From Verrucomicrobiaceae bacterium (GTDB taxonomy: Bacteria; Verrucomicrobiota; Verrucomicrobiia; Verrucomicrobiales; Verrucomicrobiaceae): DNA of 64,000 nt. Below are positions 24,844 to 34,973 of this stretch, piece after piece (position 1 is the first letter of the stretch; every line of letters begins with the position of its first letter). Under the pieces are notes generated by a model. It was not told the DNA's origin. It saw only the letters and a list, made by a program, of their open reading frames with translations, and ran no database searches. The DNA is taken from positions 124,001 through 188,000 of the forward strand of contig CANIBP010000004.1 of NCBI GenBank assembly GCA_947466075.1, written 5' to 3'. The translations under genes were made by a program, and so were the position numbers.

Positions 24844-26307
24844 ATGAAGTCCCTGCTCATCCTCTTATCGTCATTCATCATCGCCGCTTCGTCCTTTGCG
24901 GCGAAGCCGAACATCCTATTCCTGCTCAGCGACGATCATAGTTACCCGTTCCTGAGTGCTTACGGCGATACCAACGTCAAAACGCCAACTCTCGACCAGC
25001 TCGCGGCCGAGGGCATGAAGTTTCATCGCTTCTTCACCGGGGCACCGCAGTGCGTGCCTTCACGAGCCACCTTGATGACGGGGCGATCACCCGTAGCCGC
25101 TCGCATGACGCGATTCTCCGCGCCGCTGCCGCGTGATGAGATCACCCTGCCGGAATTGCTGCGTGATAAAGGTGGTTACTTCACCGGCATCTGTGGACGC
25201 AGCTTTCATCTCGATGGCTCTGGCAAAGGCGGGCCAGAAATCGCCCGCGTGTTTGAAGAGCATGAGTTAAAAACCTTCATCGACCGTGTGGACTCGCTGA
25301 ACAATTGCCCCGACCCCGAAGTGGCCGGACAAGTCGCTGCGTTTCTCGACAAGAAGCCTGCCGACAAGCCTTTCTTCATGTGGGCGAATTTTAGCGACCC
25401 GCATCACGCTTGGAATGCACCCGCTGAATTTCGTCCTGATCCCGCCTCGCTGAAAGTGCCTGCGCATTGGCCCGACCTGCCCGGTGTGCGTGAGCAACTC
25501 GCCGATTACTGCGCGGAGGTGAATCGCGTGGACCGCACCGTCGCGAGTGTGCTCGCCGAGCTGCAAAAGCGCGGTCTCATGGACAGCACCATCATCGTCT
25601 TCTGCGGTGACAACGGCATGGCTTTCCCGCATGGCAAAGGTTCGCTCTACGACCCTGGCTCGAACGTGCCCTTCCTCGTCCGCTGGCCCGGCGTCGTGAA
25701 GCCCGGCGGCGATTCGCGTGCCCTCATCAGCGCCGAAGACCTCGCGCCGACGCTGCTCGCTGCCGCAGGACTCGAAGCCGGTGCCAAAATGAGCGGCGTG
25801 AGCTTCCTGCCCCTGCTCAAAGGTGAAACGCACACGCTGAGGAAGTATCTCTTCGTCGAGCGTGGCCCGCACGGCTCCGCACCGGTGCAGGCCGACATGA
25901 CCAATGCCGGTTACGACCTCGCCCGCGCTGTGCGCAGCGATCGCTTCAAGTTCATCTACAACTGCACGCCTTGGATTCCCTATTCGCCTGTCGATTCCGC
26001 CGGTGGAGCTGCATGGAAGCAAATGCAGGAAGCCAATGCTGCCGGAAAACTCCCAGCTGGCATGGTGAAAACCTACTTCACCTCGCCGCGCCCGGTTTAT
26101 GAACTCTACGACCTTGATGCCGACCCCGCTGAACTGAACAACCTCAGCGGCCAACCCGAACTCGCCGCCACCGAACGCGAACTCCGCGCCGCCCTCGCTG
26201 AAAAAATGATCCTCGACTGGGACTACCTCCCACTGCCCGATCTGATGGAAGGCAACGCCAGTGAAGGCGGCGGCAACAAGGGCAAAGGCAAAGGGAAGAA
26301 GAAGTAG
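24844..26307 (+). CDS. Secreted sulfatase (family S1)
   Basis: A 487-residue exported sulfatase. A signal peptide (1-19) precedes the core, which opens with KPNILFLLSDDH (metal-binding Asp30 and Asp31). The maturation motif C70-V-P-S-R74 is intact, so Cys70 should be converted to formylglycine by an FGE-type enzyme encoded elsewhere. Later FCGDNGMAFPHGKGSLYDPG supplies the second set of metal ligands and PFLVRWPG follows. The protein ends in a lysine/glycine-rich tail, as does the sulfatase at 39443. The substrate is likely a sulfated polysaccharide but cannot be fixed from sequence. It stands alone between the ankyrin and radical SAM genes. Confidence 0.9.
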   Translation: MKSLLILLSSFIIAASSFAAKPNILFLLSDDHSYPFLSAYGDTNVKTPTLDQLAAEGMKFHRFFTGAPQCVPSRATLMTGRSPVAARMTRFSAPLPRDEITLPELLRDKGGYFTGICGRSFHLDGSGKGGPEIARVFEEHELKTFIDRVDSLNNCPDPEVAGQVAAFLDKKPADKPFFMWANFSDPHHAWNAPAEFRPDPASLKVPAHWPDLPGVREQLADYCAEVNRVDRTVASVLAELQKRGLMDSTIIVFCGDNGMAFPHGKGSLYDPGSNVPFLVRWPGVVKPGGDSRALISAEDLAPTLLAAAGLEAGAKMSGVSFLPLLKGETHTLRKYLFVERGPHGSAPVQADMTNAGYDLARAVRSDRFKFIYNCTPWIPYSPVDSAGGAAWKQMQEANAAGKLPAGMVKTYFTSPRPVYELYDLDADPAELNNLSGQPELAATERELRAALAEKMILDWDYLPLPDLMEGNASEGGGNKGKGKGKKK

Positions 26308-26340
26308 CCGTGCCCTAAGAACCCGCCACTGTGTTCGCTC

Positions 26341-27879
26341 ATGTCGGACATCGTCCTAGCCACGCTTAACGCGAAGTACATCCACGCCTCCTTCGGGCTC
26401 CGCTATCTCATGGCGAACCTCGGCGAGCTGCGGGATCGCGCTTGTATGGCGGAGTTTGTCATCAATCAGCAGCCGCTGGAGATCGTGGAGGCCATCTTGG
26501 CTCACGAGCCACGTATTGTTGGATTTGGAGTCTATATCTGGAATGTCGAGCAAACGACGGAAGTCGTGGCCTTGCTCAAACGCATCCGTCCGGAGCTGAT
26601 CGTCATCCTCGGTGGGCCGGAGGTGTCGTATGAGACGGAGGGGCAGGAAATCGTCGCGCTAGCCGATCATGTGATCACGGGTGAGGCGGATGTGAAGTTC
26701 GCGGAAGTGTGTCGTGGGATTTTGAGTGGTGATTCGTCTCCAGAAAAGGTCATTGCTGCTGAATTGCCCGCGCTGAACCATTTGGCGTCGCCCTATGACC
26801 TCTATACAGACGAAGACCTCAAGAATCGTGTCATCTACGTCGAGGCCTCGCGCGGGTGTCCGTTCACTTGCGAGTTCTGTTTGTCGTCGCTCGACATCCC
26901 GGTGCGGGCTTTTGCGACGGATGTCTTTTTGGCCTCGATGCAGCGGCTTTTGGATCGTGGGGTGAAGCAATTCAAGTTTGTGGACCGCACCTTCAATCTG
27001 CACTTGCCGACGAGCATGGGCATTCTGCAATTCTTCTTGGATCGCTGGCGCGACGGGCTGTTTTTGCACTTCGAGATGGTGCCTGATCGTCTGCCTGAAC
27101 AACTGCGCGGCCTCATCAAGAAGTTCCCCCCTGGAGCGGTGCAGTTCGAGGTCGGCATCCAGACCTTTGATGATGCCACGTCTAAAAACATCAGCCGTAG
27201 GCAGAATCTCGATCGCTTGGAGGACAACTTCCGTTTCCTTCGTGAGGAAACAGGCGTTCACATCCATGCGGATCTCATTGTCGGTCTGCCGGGCGAAGGA
27301 ATCGAGAGCTTCGGTCGCGGCTTTGACCGGCTGGTGCGGCTGAATCCTCAAGAGATTCAAGTTGGCATCCTCAAGCGCCTGCGCGGCACACCCATCGTGC
27401 GGCATGATGATGAATACCGCATGATCTATGCGCCGCACCCGCCCTATGAGATCCTTTCGACGCGGGATATTCCTTTCGCCGACATGCAGCGCATGCGCCG
27501 CTTCGCGCGGTATTGGGACATCGTGGCGAACAGCGGCAACTTTACGGGCACGCTGAAGCTTTTGTGGCGCGATGGAGCGTCGCCATTTGTCGAGTTCATG
27601 CGCTTCAGCGATTGGCTGCACACGACTCTGCGGCGCACGCATTTGATCGCGCTCAATGTCATTGCGCAGAGTCTTTTCGATTTCCTCATTCAGGAGAATG
27701 CCGTGGATCGCGAACTCGCGGCCAGCACGTTGGAAGCTGACTGGCACCGCACGCCGAGTCGTGAGGCGCTGAATCTTCGAGGTAAATCTTCAGCTGCCGA
27801 GGCACCCGCAGCCACTCGTGCGGCCCGTAGGCAATCTAAACACATGCAGTCCAAAGAAAACGACAAGGCAATGGTGTGA
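26341..27879 (+). CDS. B12-binding-domain radical SAM protein (DUF4080-type)
   Basis: A 512-residue cytoplasmic enzyme. Residues 1-140 form a cobalamin-binding-like domain ([25 protein letters not shown]). The radical SAM core follows, with the 4Fe-4S ligands C173-x3-C177-x2-C180 in [11 protein letters not shown], and [12 protein letters not shown] typical of the barrel. The C-terminal part, about 380-512, resembles DUF4080. The family is widespread in anaerobic and facultative bacteria; some relatives methylate or rearrange unactivated carbons, but this subgroup has no assigned substrate. Nothing in the neighbourhood points to a pathway. The last 40 residues are basic and low in complexity. 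Confidence 0.85.
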   Translation: MSDIVLATLNAKYIHASFGLRYLMANLGELRDRACMAEFVINQQPLEIVEAILAHEPRIVGFGVYIWNVEQTTEVVALLKRIRPELIVILGGPEVSYETEGQEIVALADHVITGEADVKFAEVCRGILSGDSSPEKVIAAELPALNHLASPYDLYTDEDLKNRVIYVEASRGCPFTCEFCLSSLDIPVRAFATDVFLASMQRLLDRGVKQFKFVDRTFNLHLPTSMGILQFFLDRWRDGLFLHFEMVPDRLPEQLRGLIKKFPPGAVQFEVGIQTFDDATSKNISRRQNLDRLEDNFRFLREETGVHIHADLIVGLPGEGIESFGRGFDRLVRLNPQEIQVGILKRLRGTPIVRHDDEYRMIYAPHPPYEILSTRDIPFADMQRMRRFARYWDIVANSGNFTGTLKLLWRDGASPFVEFMRFSDWLHTTLRRTHLIALNVIAQSLFDFLIQENAVDRELAASTLEADWHRTPSREALNLRGKSSAAEAPAATRAARRQSKHMQSKENDKAMV

Positions 27880-27908
27880 GGCAGTTGAAGCCGCAGTTTT
27901 TTAGCAAC

Positions 27909-30446
27909 TCACCTCGAACGGAACACCTCACTCATCAAGCACTCGACCATCAGCGTCTTCATACCTAGGCCTTGCTTCTTCACCTTGTCTTGGAGTGCAT
28001 CGATCACGAGGTCATCGTTGAGCTCCATGGTGCGGCCGGTGGTGTAGGTGAGAAGTTGGCGGATGAGATGGCGAGTGAAGTGGTCTTCGCGGGTGGTGAG
28101 GATGATGTTTTTGAAGCTGGCGAAGTCGGTGTAAGTTTCACCAGAGGTGAATTCGCCGGTGGTGTCGATCTCGGCTGGTTTGGTTTTTTTGTTCGCGGCG
28201 GGGTATTTATTGCGCCAGCGACCGACGGGATCGTAGGCTTCGAGGCTGAAGCCGAGCGGGTCGATCTTGCGGTGGCACTCGGCGCAGGCAGCGTCAGCGC
28301 GGTGCTTGGCGAGGCGGTCGCGGATGGTGGTGGCACCGCTGACATCGGGATCAATGGCGGGCACGACATCCGGCGGCGGTGGCGGCGGGATGCCGAGGAT
28401 GTTTTCGCTGACCCACACACCGCGAGTCACGGGTGAGGTCTCGACACCATTGGCACTCACCGTGAGCACGGCGGCCATGCCGAGCAGGCCTCCGCGATGT
28501 GTGTTGCCTTTGAGGCTGACCTTTTGAAAGCCATCGGCGAGGTGCAGTTTATCCTTCTCCGGCAGGTCGTAGAGCTTGGCGAGTTTCTTGTCCACGAAGG
28601 TGTGCTCGCAATCGATGAACTGGGCGACTGAGCCGTTGTTCTTGAGAAGATCGCGGAAGAAGACGCGCGCTTCGGCTTTCATCGAAGTGGGGAGATCCTC
28701 CGCGTAGTAGGCGAGGTTCGCATCGCGCGGCGGAGGCATGCCGCCGAGGTCGCGGAGGTTGAGCCAACTGTCGAGAAAACCGTTCACGAAGCCGCTGATG
28801 CGTTCATTGGTGAGCAGGCGTTCGATTTGTTTTTTTAACTCGGCATCTTGTGTGAGTTTGCCGGACTTCGCAGCGGCGACCAGCGCTTCATCCGGCGGTG
28901 TGGCCCAGAGGGCAAAGGAGAGGCGTGTGGCGAGGTCGTAGGGCTTGAGAGCTTTCGCGGACTCGTCGGTGATCTCGCTCAGGTAGAGGAAGCTCGGCGA
29001 GCAAAGGATGAGTTTTACCGCATCCAACGCGGCCTGTCGTGGCGCGGCTTTTTCGGCGAGGCGTTTGTCATAAAGCGCACGGATGGGCTGGCGGTCTGCA
29101 TCGGTGAGCGGACGGCGATAGGCTTTCTCCGCGAAGGCATTGAGTTGATCGAGCGAACGATTCGCCTTGAAGCCCTCTTTGCCGAACACGGCTATTTCCT
29201 CGGCGCTGCCGCTTTTTTCCGACACGGGACCGTGGATCTTGATGTCACTGATGCGGATGTGCGGGAGCTTGCCTTCTTGTAGCAGGAACGTGCGGCTGAC
29301 ATCGGAGGATTTCGTCTTCCCTTTGAAGTCGTCTTTGTAGCGCTTGTTGATGGTGATGACCGATGCGCGGGATTCATACGGTCCATTCGGGAAGATGAAG
29401 CGCGGTGTTTGACCTGCTTCGAGCCAAACGCGGAATTTCTGCCAAGTGGGTTTGTCATCCGGCAAGATGGCGCTGGCGAGCAGTGGCTCGATGGGCTGTG
29501 GATAATGGATGTGGCCTTTCGTGATGTCGCCGGGCACAAGACCGAGAATGAAGGGCTCGGAGAAATCGATGCCGAAGATTTTGGGATCGTAGTGCGTGTC
29601 TCGATGCATGGCCTGCGCTTCGACTTCGATGTCGTAGAGGCCTGATACGGGAACGCCTTGGAGGAAATCTTCGATGTGCCCGTAACTGCCCTGTCGGGTG
29701 TCGGTGTTGGGCTGCTCGTAGATGTTGAGGTAGCGGTAGTTGAACGCGGACTTGTGCGGGCCTTGCAGTTCCTCGTATTGCACGAAGTGGCCGTTGAAGC
29801 GCCAATCCTTTGGCTCCATCGCCGGTTTGCCAAGGCGCGTCTCGACGAGACGATTCGCGGATTGGAAATACTGATCGACGAGGAAGCCTGAGGTCACGAG
29901 CGATTTGCCAATCGTGTCCATGTGCTCGCTCGTTTTCTCTTTGGGAAAATCCGCCGTGAGGCCCAGCGTATCCACGCGGCGGCCAAACAGCACGGCGAGC
30001 GTGTTTTCATACTCGCGGCTGGAAAGGCGGCGCATGACGGTGCGACTGCCGGTGCTCTGAAATTTGGCATGAGCCGCCACGGTGCCATCACGCAGCGCTC
30101 GGATCATCGCGAGACGTTCGTCGTCCTTCGGTTGATCGGCCTTCTTTGGCGGCATTTCCTTCAGCGTGAGCTGGTCGATGATATCGCGTGCCTCGATGAG
30201 ATCTGGAACAGACTTCAAAGGTAGCGCAAACTTCTCAAACGAGCGATCTCCCTTCTGCACGTCCGCGTCGTGGCACTCCATGCAGTATTTGCCGAGGAAC
30301 CGCTGCACGACCTTCGGGGATTCGTCGTCGGCTAGAACTGGGCCCGCCAGAAAATGAACCAGAGAGGCACTGAGCACACAGAGGATTCTCTGTTTAGCTC
30401 CCTGTGTGCCCAGCGCCGATTTGGTTAAAAAGGAAACTGACATCAC
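27909..30446 (-). CDS. Secreted DUF1592-family cytochrome (third copy)
   Basis: An 845-residue exported protein. An uncleaved-looking or long signal region (about 1-39) precedes C55-M-E-C58-H59, then DUF1587 (VMRRLSSREYENTLAVLFG, about 137), a roughly 250-residue middle region, DUF1595-like FAEKAYRRPLTDADR (about 435), DUF1592 (FALWATPPDEALV, about 508), DUF1588 (GVETSPVTRGVWVSENILG, about 668) and DUF1585 with the second haem site CAECH near 719-723. Its start overlaps the stop of the DUF1552 gene (ATGA), the reverse order of the 10929-12161 pair on its own strand but the same DUF1552-then-DUF1592 order of transcription. Periplasmic; reaction unknown. Confidence 0.85.
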   Translation of the reverse strand: MMSVSFLTKSALGTQGAKQRILCVLSASLVHFLAGPVLADDESPKVVQRFLGKYCMECHDADVQKGDRSFEKFALPLKSVPDLIEARDIIDQLTLKEMPPKKADQPKDDERLAMIRALRDGTVAAHAKFQSTGSRTVMRRLSSREYENTLAVLFGRRVDTLGLTADFPKEKTSEHMDTIGKSLVTSGFLVDQYFQSANRLVETRLGKPAMEPKDWRFNGHFVQYEELQGPHKSAFNYRYLNIYEQPNTDTRQGSYGHIEDFLQGVPVSGLYDIEVEAQAMHRDTHYDPKIFGIDFSEPFILGLVPGDITKGHIHYPQPIEPLLASAILPDDKPTWQKFRVWLEAGQTPRFIFPNGPYESRASVITINKRYKDDFKGKTKSSDVSRTFLLQEGKLPHIRISDIKIHGPVSEKSGSAEEIAVFGKEGFKANRSLDQLNAFAEKAYRRPLTDADRQPIRALYDKRLAEKAAPRQAALDAVKLILCSPSFLYLSEITDESAKALKPYDLATRLSFALWATPPDEALVAAAKSGKLTQDAELKKQIERLLTNERISGFVNGFLDSWLNLRDLGGMPPPRDANLAYYAEDLPTSMKAEARVFFRDLLKNNGSVAQFIDCEHTFVDKKLAKLYDLPEKDKLHLADGFQKVSLKGNTHRGGLLGMAAVLTVSANGVETSPVTRGVWVSENILGIPPPPPPDVVPAIDPDVSGATTIRDRLAKHRADAACAECHRKIDPLGFSLEAYDPVGRWRNKYPAANKKTKPAEIDTTGEFTSGETYTDFASFKNIILTTREDHFTRHLIRQLLTYTTGRTMELNDDLVIDALQDKVKKQGLGMKTLMVECLMSEVFRSR

Positions 30447-31711
30447 GCAAACCGTCCCGTGCTGCTACCAAAGGAGTCCGTCTCCACACCCATCTTCTGC
30501 GCGATATCGACGAAGAGATTGCACAGCGGCACTTTGTTGATGCCTTCACGCGGCACTTCGCGGAATTCGCCATGCTTGTAGCCGCCACCGGCGAGGAGGA
30601 TGGGCAGGTCGGAATTCTTGTGCGAGTTGCCGTCGCCCATGCCACTGCCGAAAAGCACCGTCGTTGAGTCGAGCAGCGTGCGCTCGCCGTCGTTCATCTT
30701 GGCGAGGCGGGCCACGAACTTGCCGTAGTGCTCGATCTGATATTTTTCCAGCGTGATGAGGCTGGCGATGGACTCGGGGTCGTTGCCGTGATGCGAGAGG
30801 CCGTGCCAATCCTTTTTGATGCCGAGATGCTGCGGCATGAAATCGCCGCCGATCTCCAGCGTGGCGATGCGCGTGCTGTCCGACTGCAAGGCGAGCGCGA
30901 TCATCTCATACAGCAACGGCAGGTCCTCCACGGCATTTCGATTCGCAGGCTTGTCGAACGGCGCTTTCGGCTTCGGCTGGTTCGTCCAGCGCTGGCGCAA
31001 TTCCAGACGCTTCTCCACATCGCGGACCGAGGTCAGGTATTCGTCGAGCTTGTCCTTGTCCTCCTTGTTCACTTGCTTCGAGAGACGATTCGCCTCGTCC
31101 AAAACGGAATCGAGGATTGAAGCCTGCACCTGATTTTCCTGCGCCCGACGAGCCTGACGCTCCTTCGAGTCGGTGACGAAGAGCTTCTCAAACAACTCGG
31201 CGGGATTCGTCACCGGTGGCACACGCACGCCTGACTTCGTCCAAGCGATCTGACAACCACCATGAATGCCGCCTTCAGAACCGACCGTGAGCGATGGGAA
31301 GCGCGTCTCAAAGCCCACCTCGTCCGCGAGATACTGATCAATGGTCACATTGCCATCCGGCCGATTTTGCGCCTCAGAGTTCAGCACACCAGAAAGGAAC
31401 GAATGCACGGCAAAGTGGCCGCCCTTCACGCCATGATCGAGTCCACGCAAAACCGTCATTTTATCGCGAATGTCCCACAGCGGCTCCAGCAGCGTCGTCT
31501 TTTCGTAGTTGCGGCCCAGGGTCGTGGGGAAGAGGCTCTTTGTCTGGTAGCCGAGCAGATTCCCAATTGCTACAAAGCGCTTGGCACCCATGCCCGCTCC
31601 CTTTGCCGCCTGCACCGAGCCACCGACAGCACCTTTGGCCATGAGCGAGGACATACCCGGCAACGCCAGTGTGGTGCCGAGGGATGAGATGAGAAAGCGA
31701 CGACGATTCAT
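30443..31711 (-). CDS. DUF1552 family protein (Tat-exported), partner of the cytochrome at 27909
   Basis: A 422-residue protein with the twin-arginine leader MNRRRFLISSLGTTLALPG. DUF1552 segments include KRFVAIGNLLGYQTKSLFP, LTSVRDVEKRLELRQRW and VLFGSGMGDGNSHKNSDLPILLAGG. I start at ATG 31711 because it gives the Tat leader; the frame can be extended to 31780 but that adds an unrelated stretch. It is translationally coupled to the following DUF1592 gene. The 266-base gap to the divergent esterase gene at 31978 must hold promoters for both directions. Activity unknown. Confidence 0.85.
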   Translation of the reverse strand: MNRRRFLISSLGTTLALPGMSSLMAKGAVGGSVQAAKGAGMGAKRFVAIGNLLGYQTKSLFPTTLGRNYEKTTLLEPLWDIRDKMTVLRGLDHGVKGGHFAVHSFLSGVLNSEAQNRPDGNVTIDQYLADEVGFETRFPSLTVGSEGGIHGGCQIAWTKSGVRVPPVTNPAELFEKLFVTDSKERQARRAQENQVQASILDSVLDEANRLSKQVNKEDKDKLDEYLTSVRDVEKRLELRQRWTNQPKPKAPFDKPANRNAVEDLPLLYEMIALALQSDSTRIATLEIGGDFMPQHLGIKKDWHGLSHHGNDPESIASLITLEKYQIEHYGKFVARLAKMNDGERTLLDSTTVLFGSGMGDGNSHKNSDLPILLAGGGYKHGEFREVPREGINKVPLCNLFVDIAQKMGVETDSFGSSTGRFA

Positions 31712-31977
31712 GAGGAGATTTGTGGGGGCAGAGAAACAACGATTAAAAAGTCGAAATTGTTGCAGCAAGTAACAGGCCATGGCCGCCCCAGATACTCCTA
31801 CACAGCAATTAGCCGCAACATTCGGCCTGATCGCCCTGTTTTCAGGCTCCGCCGATCATGAAACACCTGCTGCTGTTCACTTTTTGTCCTGCGCTGAACC
31901 CACGCCACCACCATGTTGAAGTAAGTCCACCTAGACCTAGTCTCCTCGCCAGTTCATCCACCCCAGCCACTACCACC

Positions 31978-33708
31978 ATGAAGCTTGTTCTCAGCCTCCT
32001 CCTTCTCGTCCCCAGCCTGCTCTTTGCGGAATTGAGCGTGCCGCACTTTTTCAGCGACCACATGATTCTTCAGCGCGATCGAGCTGCCGCCATCTGGGGC
32101 AAGGCAAATGCGGGCGCGGATGTCAGCGTGGCATTCAAAGGCAAGTCGGCATCGGCGAAAGCTGGCGCGATTGGAAAGTGGCGTGTGCAGATCGAAACTG
32201 GCACGGCAGATGCCAAGGGTGCGGTGCTAACGATTTCAGCGGGCGCAGACAGATTGGAGATCAAAGACGTGCTTGTGGGTGAAGTGTGGTTCGCTTCAGG
32301 CCAATCCAACATGTATTTCACGATGGATCGCCCCACAGAATATGCGGCGCTCATTGCGGAGTCGAATCATCCCGCGCTTCGCATGTTTAACGCACCGCTC
32401 GTCACATCGGCAGAGAACCAAGATGACATCGAAGGCGTGTGGACACTAACATCGCCTCAGACCGTGCCCGGCTTCTCCGCAGTCGCGTTCTTTTTCGCTC
32501 GGAAGCTCCACCTCGAGCTCGGCATTCCCGTTGGCGTCATCAAATCCGCCTGGGGTGGCAAGCCGGTGGAGACATTTACCAGTCGCGAGGCGCTGAATAC
32601 GCTGCCCGGCACGAAAACACTCGTTGATGCGATGCTCAAAGAAGAAGCTACTTATGATCAAGCCAAGGCGCAGGCGGCTTTCGATGCAAAGTTGGCGCAG
32701 TTGCAAAACACCATGGCCGCAGCGAAGGGTAAATCAGCCGAAGAACGCAAGCGCCTGCCCAAGAAACCCGATGCACCAAAGCGCCCGCTGCTCACCGAAG
32801 GCAAGCCCGGCGTGCTTTTCGCCGCGATGATCCATCCTTTCGTGGGCTACACCATGCGTGGGGCGATCTGGTATCAAGGTGAAGGCAACGCGAAGTCCGG
32901 AGCTGTGCCTTATGATCAAACTCTGCCGCTCATGATCAACGACTGGCGCAAGCGCTGGGCGGATGAGTTCAGCTTTTACTACATGCAGCTCGCCAACTAC
33001 CACTCTCCATCCACCGCGCCTGGAACACCTGATGCTTGGGCGCTGTTACAAGACCGTATGCGTCTGGTGCTAGGCACGACGCCGAAGACCGGCATGGCGA
33101 TCATCAACGATGTCGGCGATGCCAATGACATTCATCCGAAGAACAAGAAAGATCCGGGTGAACGCCTCGCCCGCTGGGCCTTAGCAAAGGATTACGGCAA
33201 AGCGTTGATCTACTCCGGCCCACTCTTCAAATCGAGCACGGTGAAGGACGGCGCGATTCGTGTGACTTTTGATCAAAGCGGCACGGGCATGAAATCACGC
33301 GATGGCGGTGCTTTGAAGCGCTTCGAGATCGCTGGCGCCGACAAAGTCTGGCATTGGGCTGAGGCGAAAATCGACGGCACCGATAGCGTGCTCGTCAGCA
33401 GCGCCGAAGTGAAAGCTCCCGTCGCAGTGCGCTATGCCTGGGCCGCGAATCCGGAAGGTGCAAATCTCATCAACAGCGAAGGTTTGCCCGCCTCCGTTTT
33501 TCGCACAGACAACTGGGACGATGTGGAGGTCAAAGTGGACACCTCAACTCTCAAAGCCGCTGAAGAGCGTCGCGTTCTGGGTGAAGAAATCCGCGCTCTA
33601 GCCGCCGAACGCGCAAAACTTGACCGCAAGAGTCCCGAGTATCAGGCGCTGACCAAAAAACATCTAGAGCTCATGGCAAAATTCAAAGAAGGAGCGCCGA
33701 AGAAGTAG
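31978..33708 (+). CDS. Sialate O-acetylesterase family protein
   Basis: A 576-residue secreted esterase. The signal peptide MKLVLSLLLLVPSLLFA leads into LSVPHFFSDHMILQRD, characteristic of the family, and the nucleophile block F-A-S-G-Q-S110-N-M. The D-x-H element is in DANDIHPKNKKDPGERLA. SASA-type enzymes remove O-acetyl groups from sialic acid or from plant and algal polysaccharides. An internal alanine/lysine-rich stretch (about 215-260) is probably a helical insert. Start chosen at ATG 31978; a frame open from 31858 adds 40 residues with a duplicated start context. It heads the glycan locus that also contains a BNR sialidase and four sulfatases, so a host-type or algal acetylated, sulfated glycan is a plausible substrate. 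Confidence 0.85.
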   Translation: MKLVLSLLLLVPSLLFAELSVPHFFSDHMILQRDRAAAIWGKANAGADVSVAFKGKSASAKAGAIGKWRVQIETGTADAKGAVLTISAGADRLEIKDVLVGEVWFASGQSNMYFTMDRPTEYAALIAESNHPALRMFNAPLVTSAENQDDIEGVWTLTSPQTVPGFSAVAFFFARKLHLELGIPVGVIKSAWGGKPVETFTSREALNTLPGTKTLVDAMLKEEATYDQAKAQAAFDAKLAQLQNTMAAAKGKSAEERKRLPKKPDAPKRPLLTEGKPGVLFAAMIHPFVGYTMRGAIWYQGEGNAKSGAVPYDQTLPLMINDWRKRWADEFSFYYMQLANYHSPSTAPGTPDAWALLQDRMRLVLGTTPKTGMAIINDVGDANDIHPKNKKDPGERLARWALAKDYGKALIYSGPLFKSSTVKDGAIRVTFDQSGTGMKSRDGGALKRFEIAGADKVWHWAEAKIDGTDSVLVSSAEVKAPVAVRYAWAANPEGANLINSEGLPASVFRTDNWDDVEVKVDTSTLKAAEERRVLGEEIRALAAERAKLDRKSPEYQALTKKHLELMAKFKEGAPKK

Positions 33709-33710
33709 CC

Positions 33711-34973
33711 ATGCGCCCTTTGCTTGCCCTCATGCTGCTCAGTCACGCTTCGGCGGCTGATCTTTCCGTCGCGGCGTATGCTTCGATTCAGGCCGCGTTG
33801 GATGCGAATCCGAACCGAATGATCTTTGTCCCAGCCGGAGATTACTCAATCGCTGAGAAGATTCGCATTCGTGGTGAACGCAGCGGTCTGTTTGGGCCTG
33901 GACGCATCATTCAGCAGAGCGCCGATCAGCCGATCATCGAGATCGAGAACGCGACTCGCGCGGAGATTCGAGATCTGACACTCACACGTCCAGAAGGGAA
34001 GATGGAGACGGACAAAGAAGGCATTTTAGCGATCAAATGCCGCGATCTTATCATCGAGAATGTGCGCGTGATCGACAATCGCACACGTTCCGGTGCTATC
34101 ATGCTCCGCGAGAGTAAGAACAGCCGTGTAAGCCGCTGCGTAGTGCGGAATTATATGCGCGTGACGATTGATGACCGCACGGCGAGCAAGGATTGGGGCT
34201 ATGCCTTCAATTGCACCGACGGCACGGGCATCAGCGTGAGTTACAGCACTGGCACGTTGATTGAAGGCAATCGAATCATTGAAGAGAACCTCATCCCCAC
34301 GCCCGAGATCAAGGCAAAGCACAAGCTCGGCGACTATGTGAAAAAGAATCCAGAGAAAGGCGCGATCATGAGCCAGCAGGCATGGGATGCGAACTACACC
34401 GACAACTGGCAGCAAGGCTCCGGCCTCATTGTTACTGCGCCAGAAGTGAGTGATCTCACTCGCATTCTCGGCAATCACATCGAAAACGCCGCGCAAGGTA
34501 TCGATCTGCACTCGGATCACGTCATCGTGGCGAACAATATCATCGTGAATTCCTTCATGGGCATGAAAGCCATGCACGGATCGCGCAATGTGATCATTAC
34601 CGGCAATCAGTTTGTTAAGAACTGCCTCTGGGCCATCGGCTTGATGCCTGGTGCCGCAGCGAATGCGGGAAACTTCGATGGCGGATCGATCATCGCCAAC
34701 AACATCATCTCCGACTTCGGTTATGGCGCTGCTCATTGGATTTGGGGCGATGAACGCTCACCCTTTAAGTTCGACACCGGCCAGCAGCCTGACGATCCAC
34801 CGCTTACCGATGTCATCGTGCAGGGGAATATCGTTCACAGCATCGGCAAACCACGCTACAAATATGCCGTCATCATCGGCGGTGGTCCGAACACGCCACG
34901 CGGCATGCATTTTTCGAACAACCTGCTCCACCCTGGCACGCAGGGCATTTCAAACACTGAACTCCCGCCATGA
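33711..34973 (+). CDS. Secreted right-handed parallel beta-helix protein
   Basis: A 420-residue protein with a signal peptide (1-16) and a pectate-lyase-superfamily beta-helix. The N-terminal part ([23 protein letters not shown]) is the usual capping region, and short beta-helix turns rich in N, G, I and V follow (for example [17 protein letters not shown] and [14 protein letters not shown]). Such proteins bind or cleave polysaccharides; no lyase active site can be asserted. It begins 2 bases after the esterase stop and overlaps the next sulfatase start by ATGA, so all three are one operon, which supports action on the same glycan. Confidence 0.8.
   Translation: MRPLLALMLLSHASAADLSVAAYASIQAALDANPNRMIFVPAGDYSIAEKIRIRGERSGLFGPGRIIQQSADQPIIEIENATRAEIRDLTLTRPEGKMETDKEGILAIKCRDLIIENVRVIDNRTRSGAIMLRESKNSRVSRCVVRNYMRVTIDDRTASKDWGYAFNCTDGTGISVSYSTGTLIEGNRIIEENLIPTPEIKAKHKLGDYVKKNPEKGAIMSQQAWDANYTDNWQQGSGLIVTAPEVSDLTRILGNHIENAAQGIDLHSDHVIVANNIIVNSFMGMKAMHGSRNVIITGNQFVKNCLWAIGLMPGAAANAGNFDGGSIIANNIISDFGYGAAHWIWGDERSPFKFDTGQQPDDPPLTDVIVQGNIVHSIGKPRYKYAVIIGGGPNTPRGMHFSNNLLHPGTQGISNTELPP

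Noticed and set aside
27880..27908. GTTG...CAAC around a T-run between convergent genes, considered as a terminator
   Set aside because: The stem is only four bases and the T-run lies in the loop rather than after a stem.
31779..31919. 46-codon frame (starts MAAPDTPTQQ) in the divergent gap before the esterase gene
   Set aside because: No signal peptide, no ribosome-binding site and no recognisable composition; it overlaps the likely promoter region.
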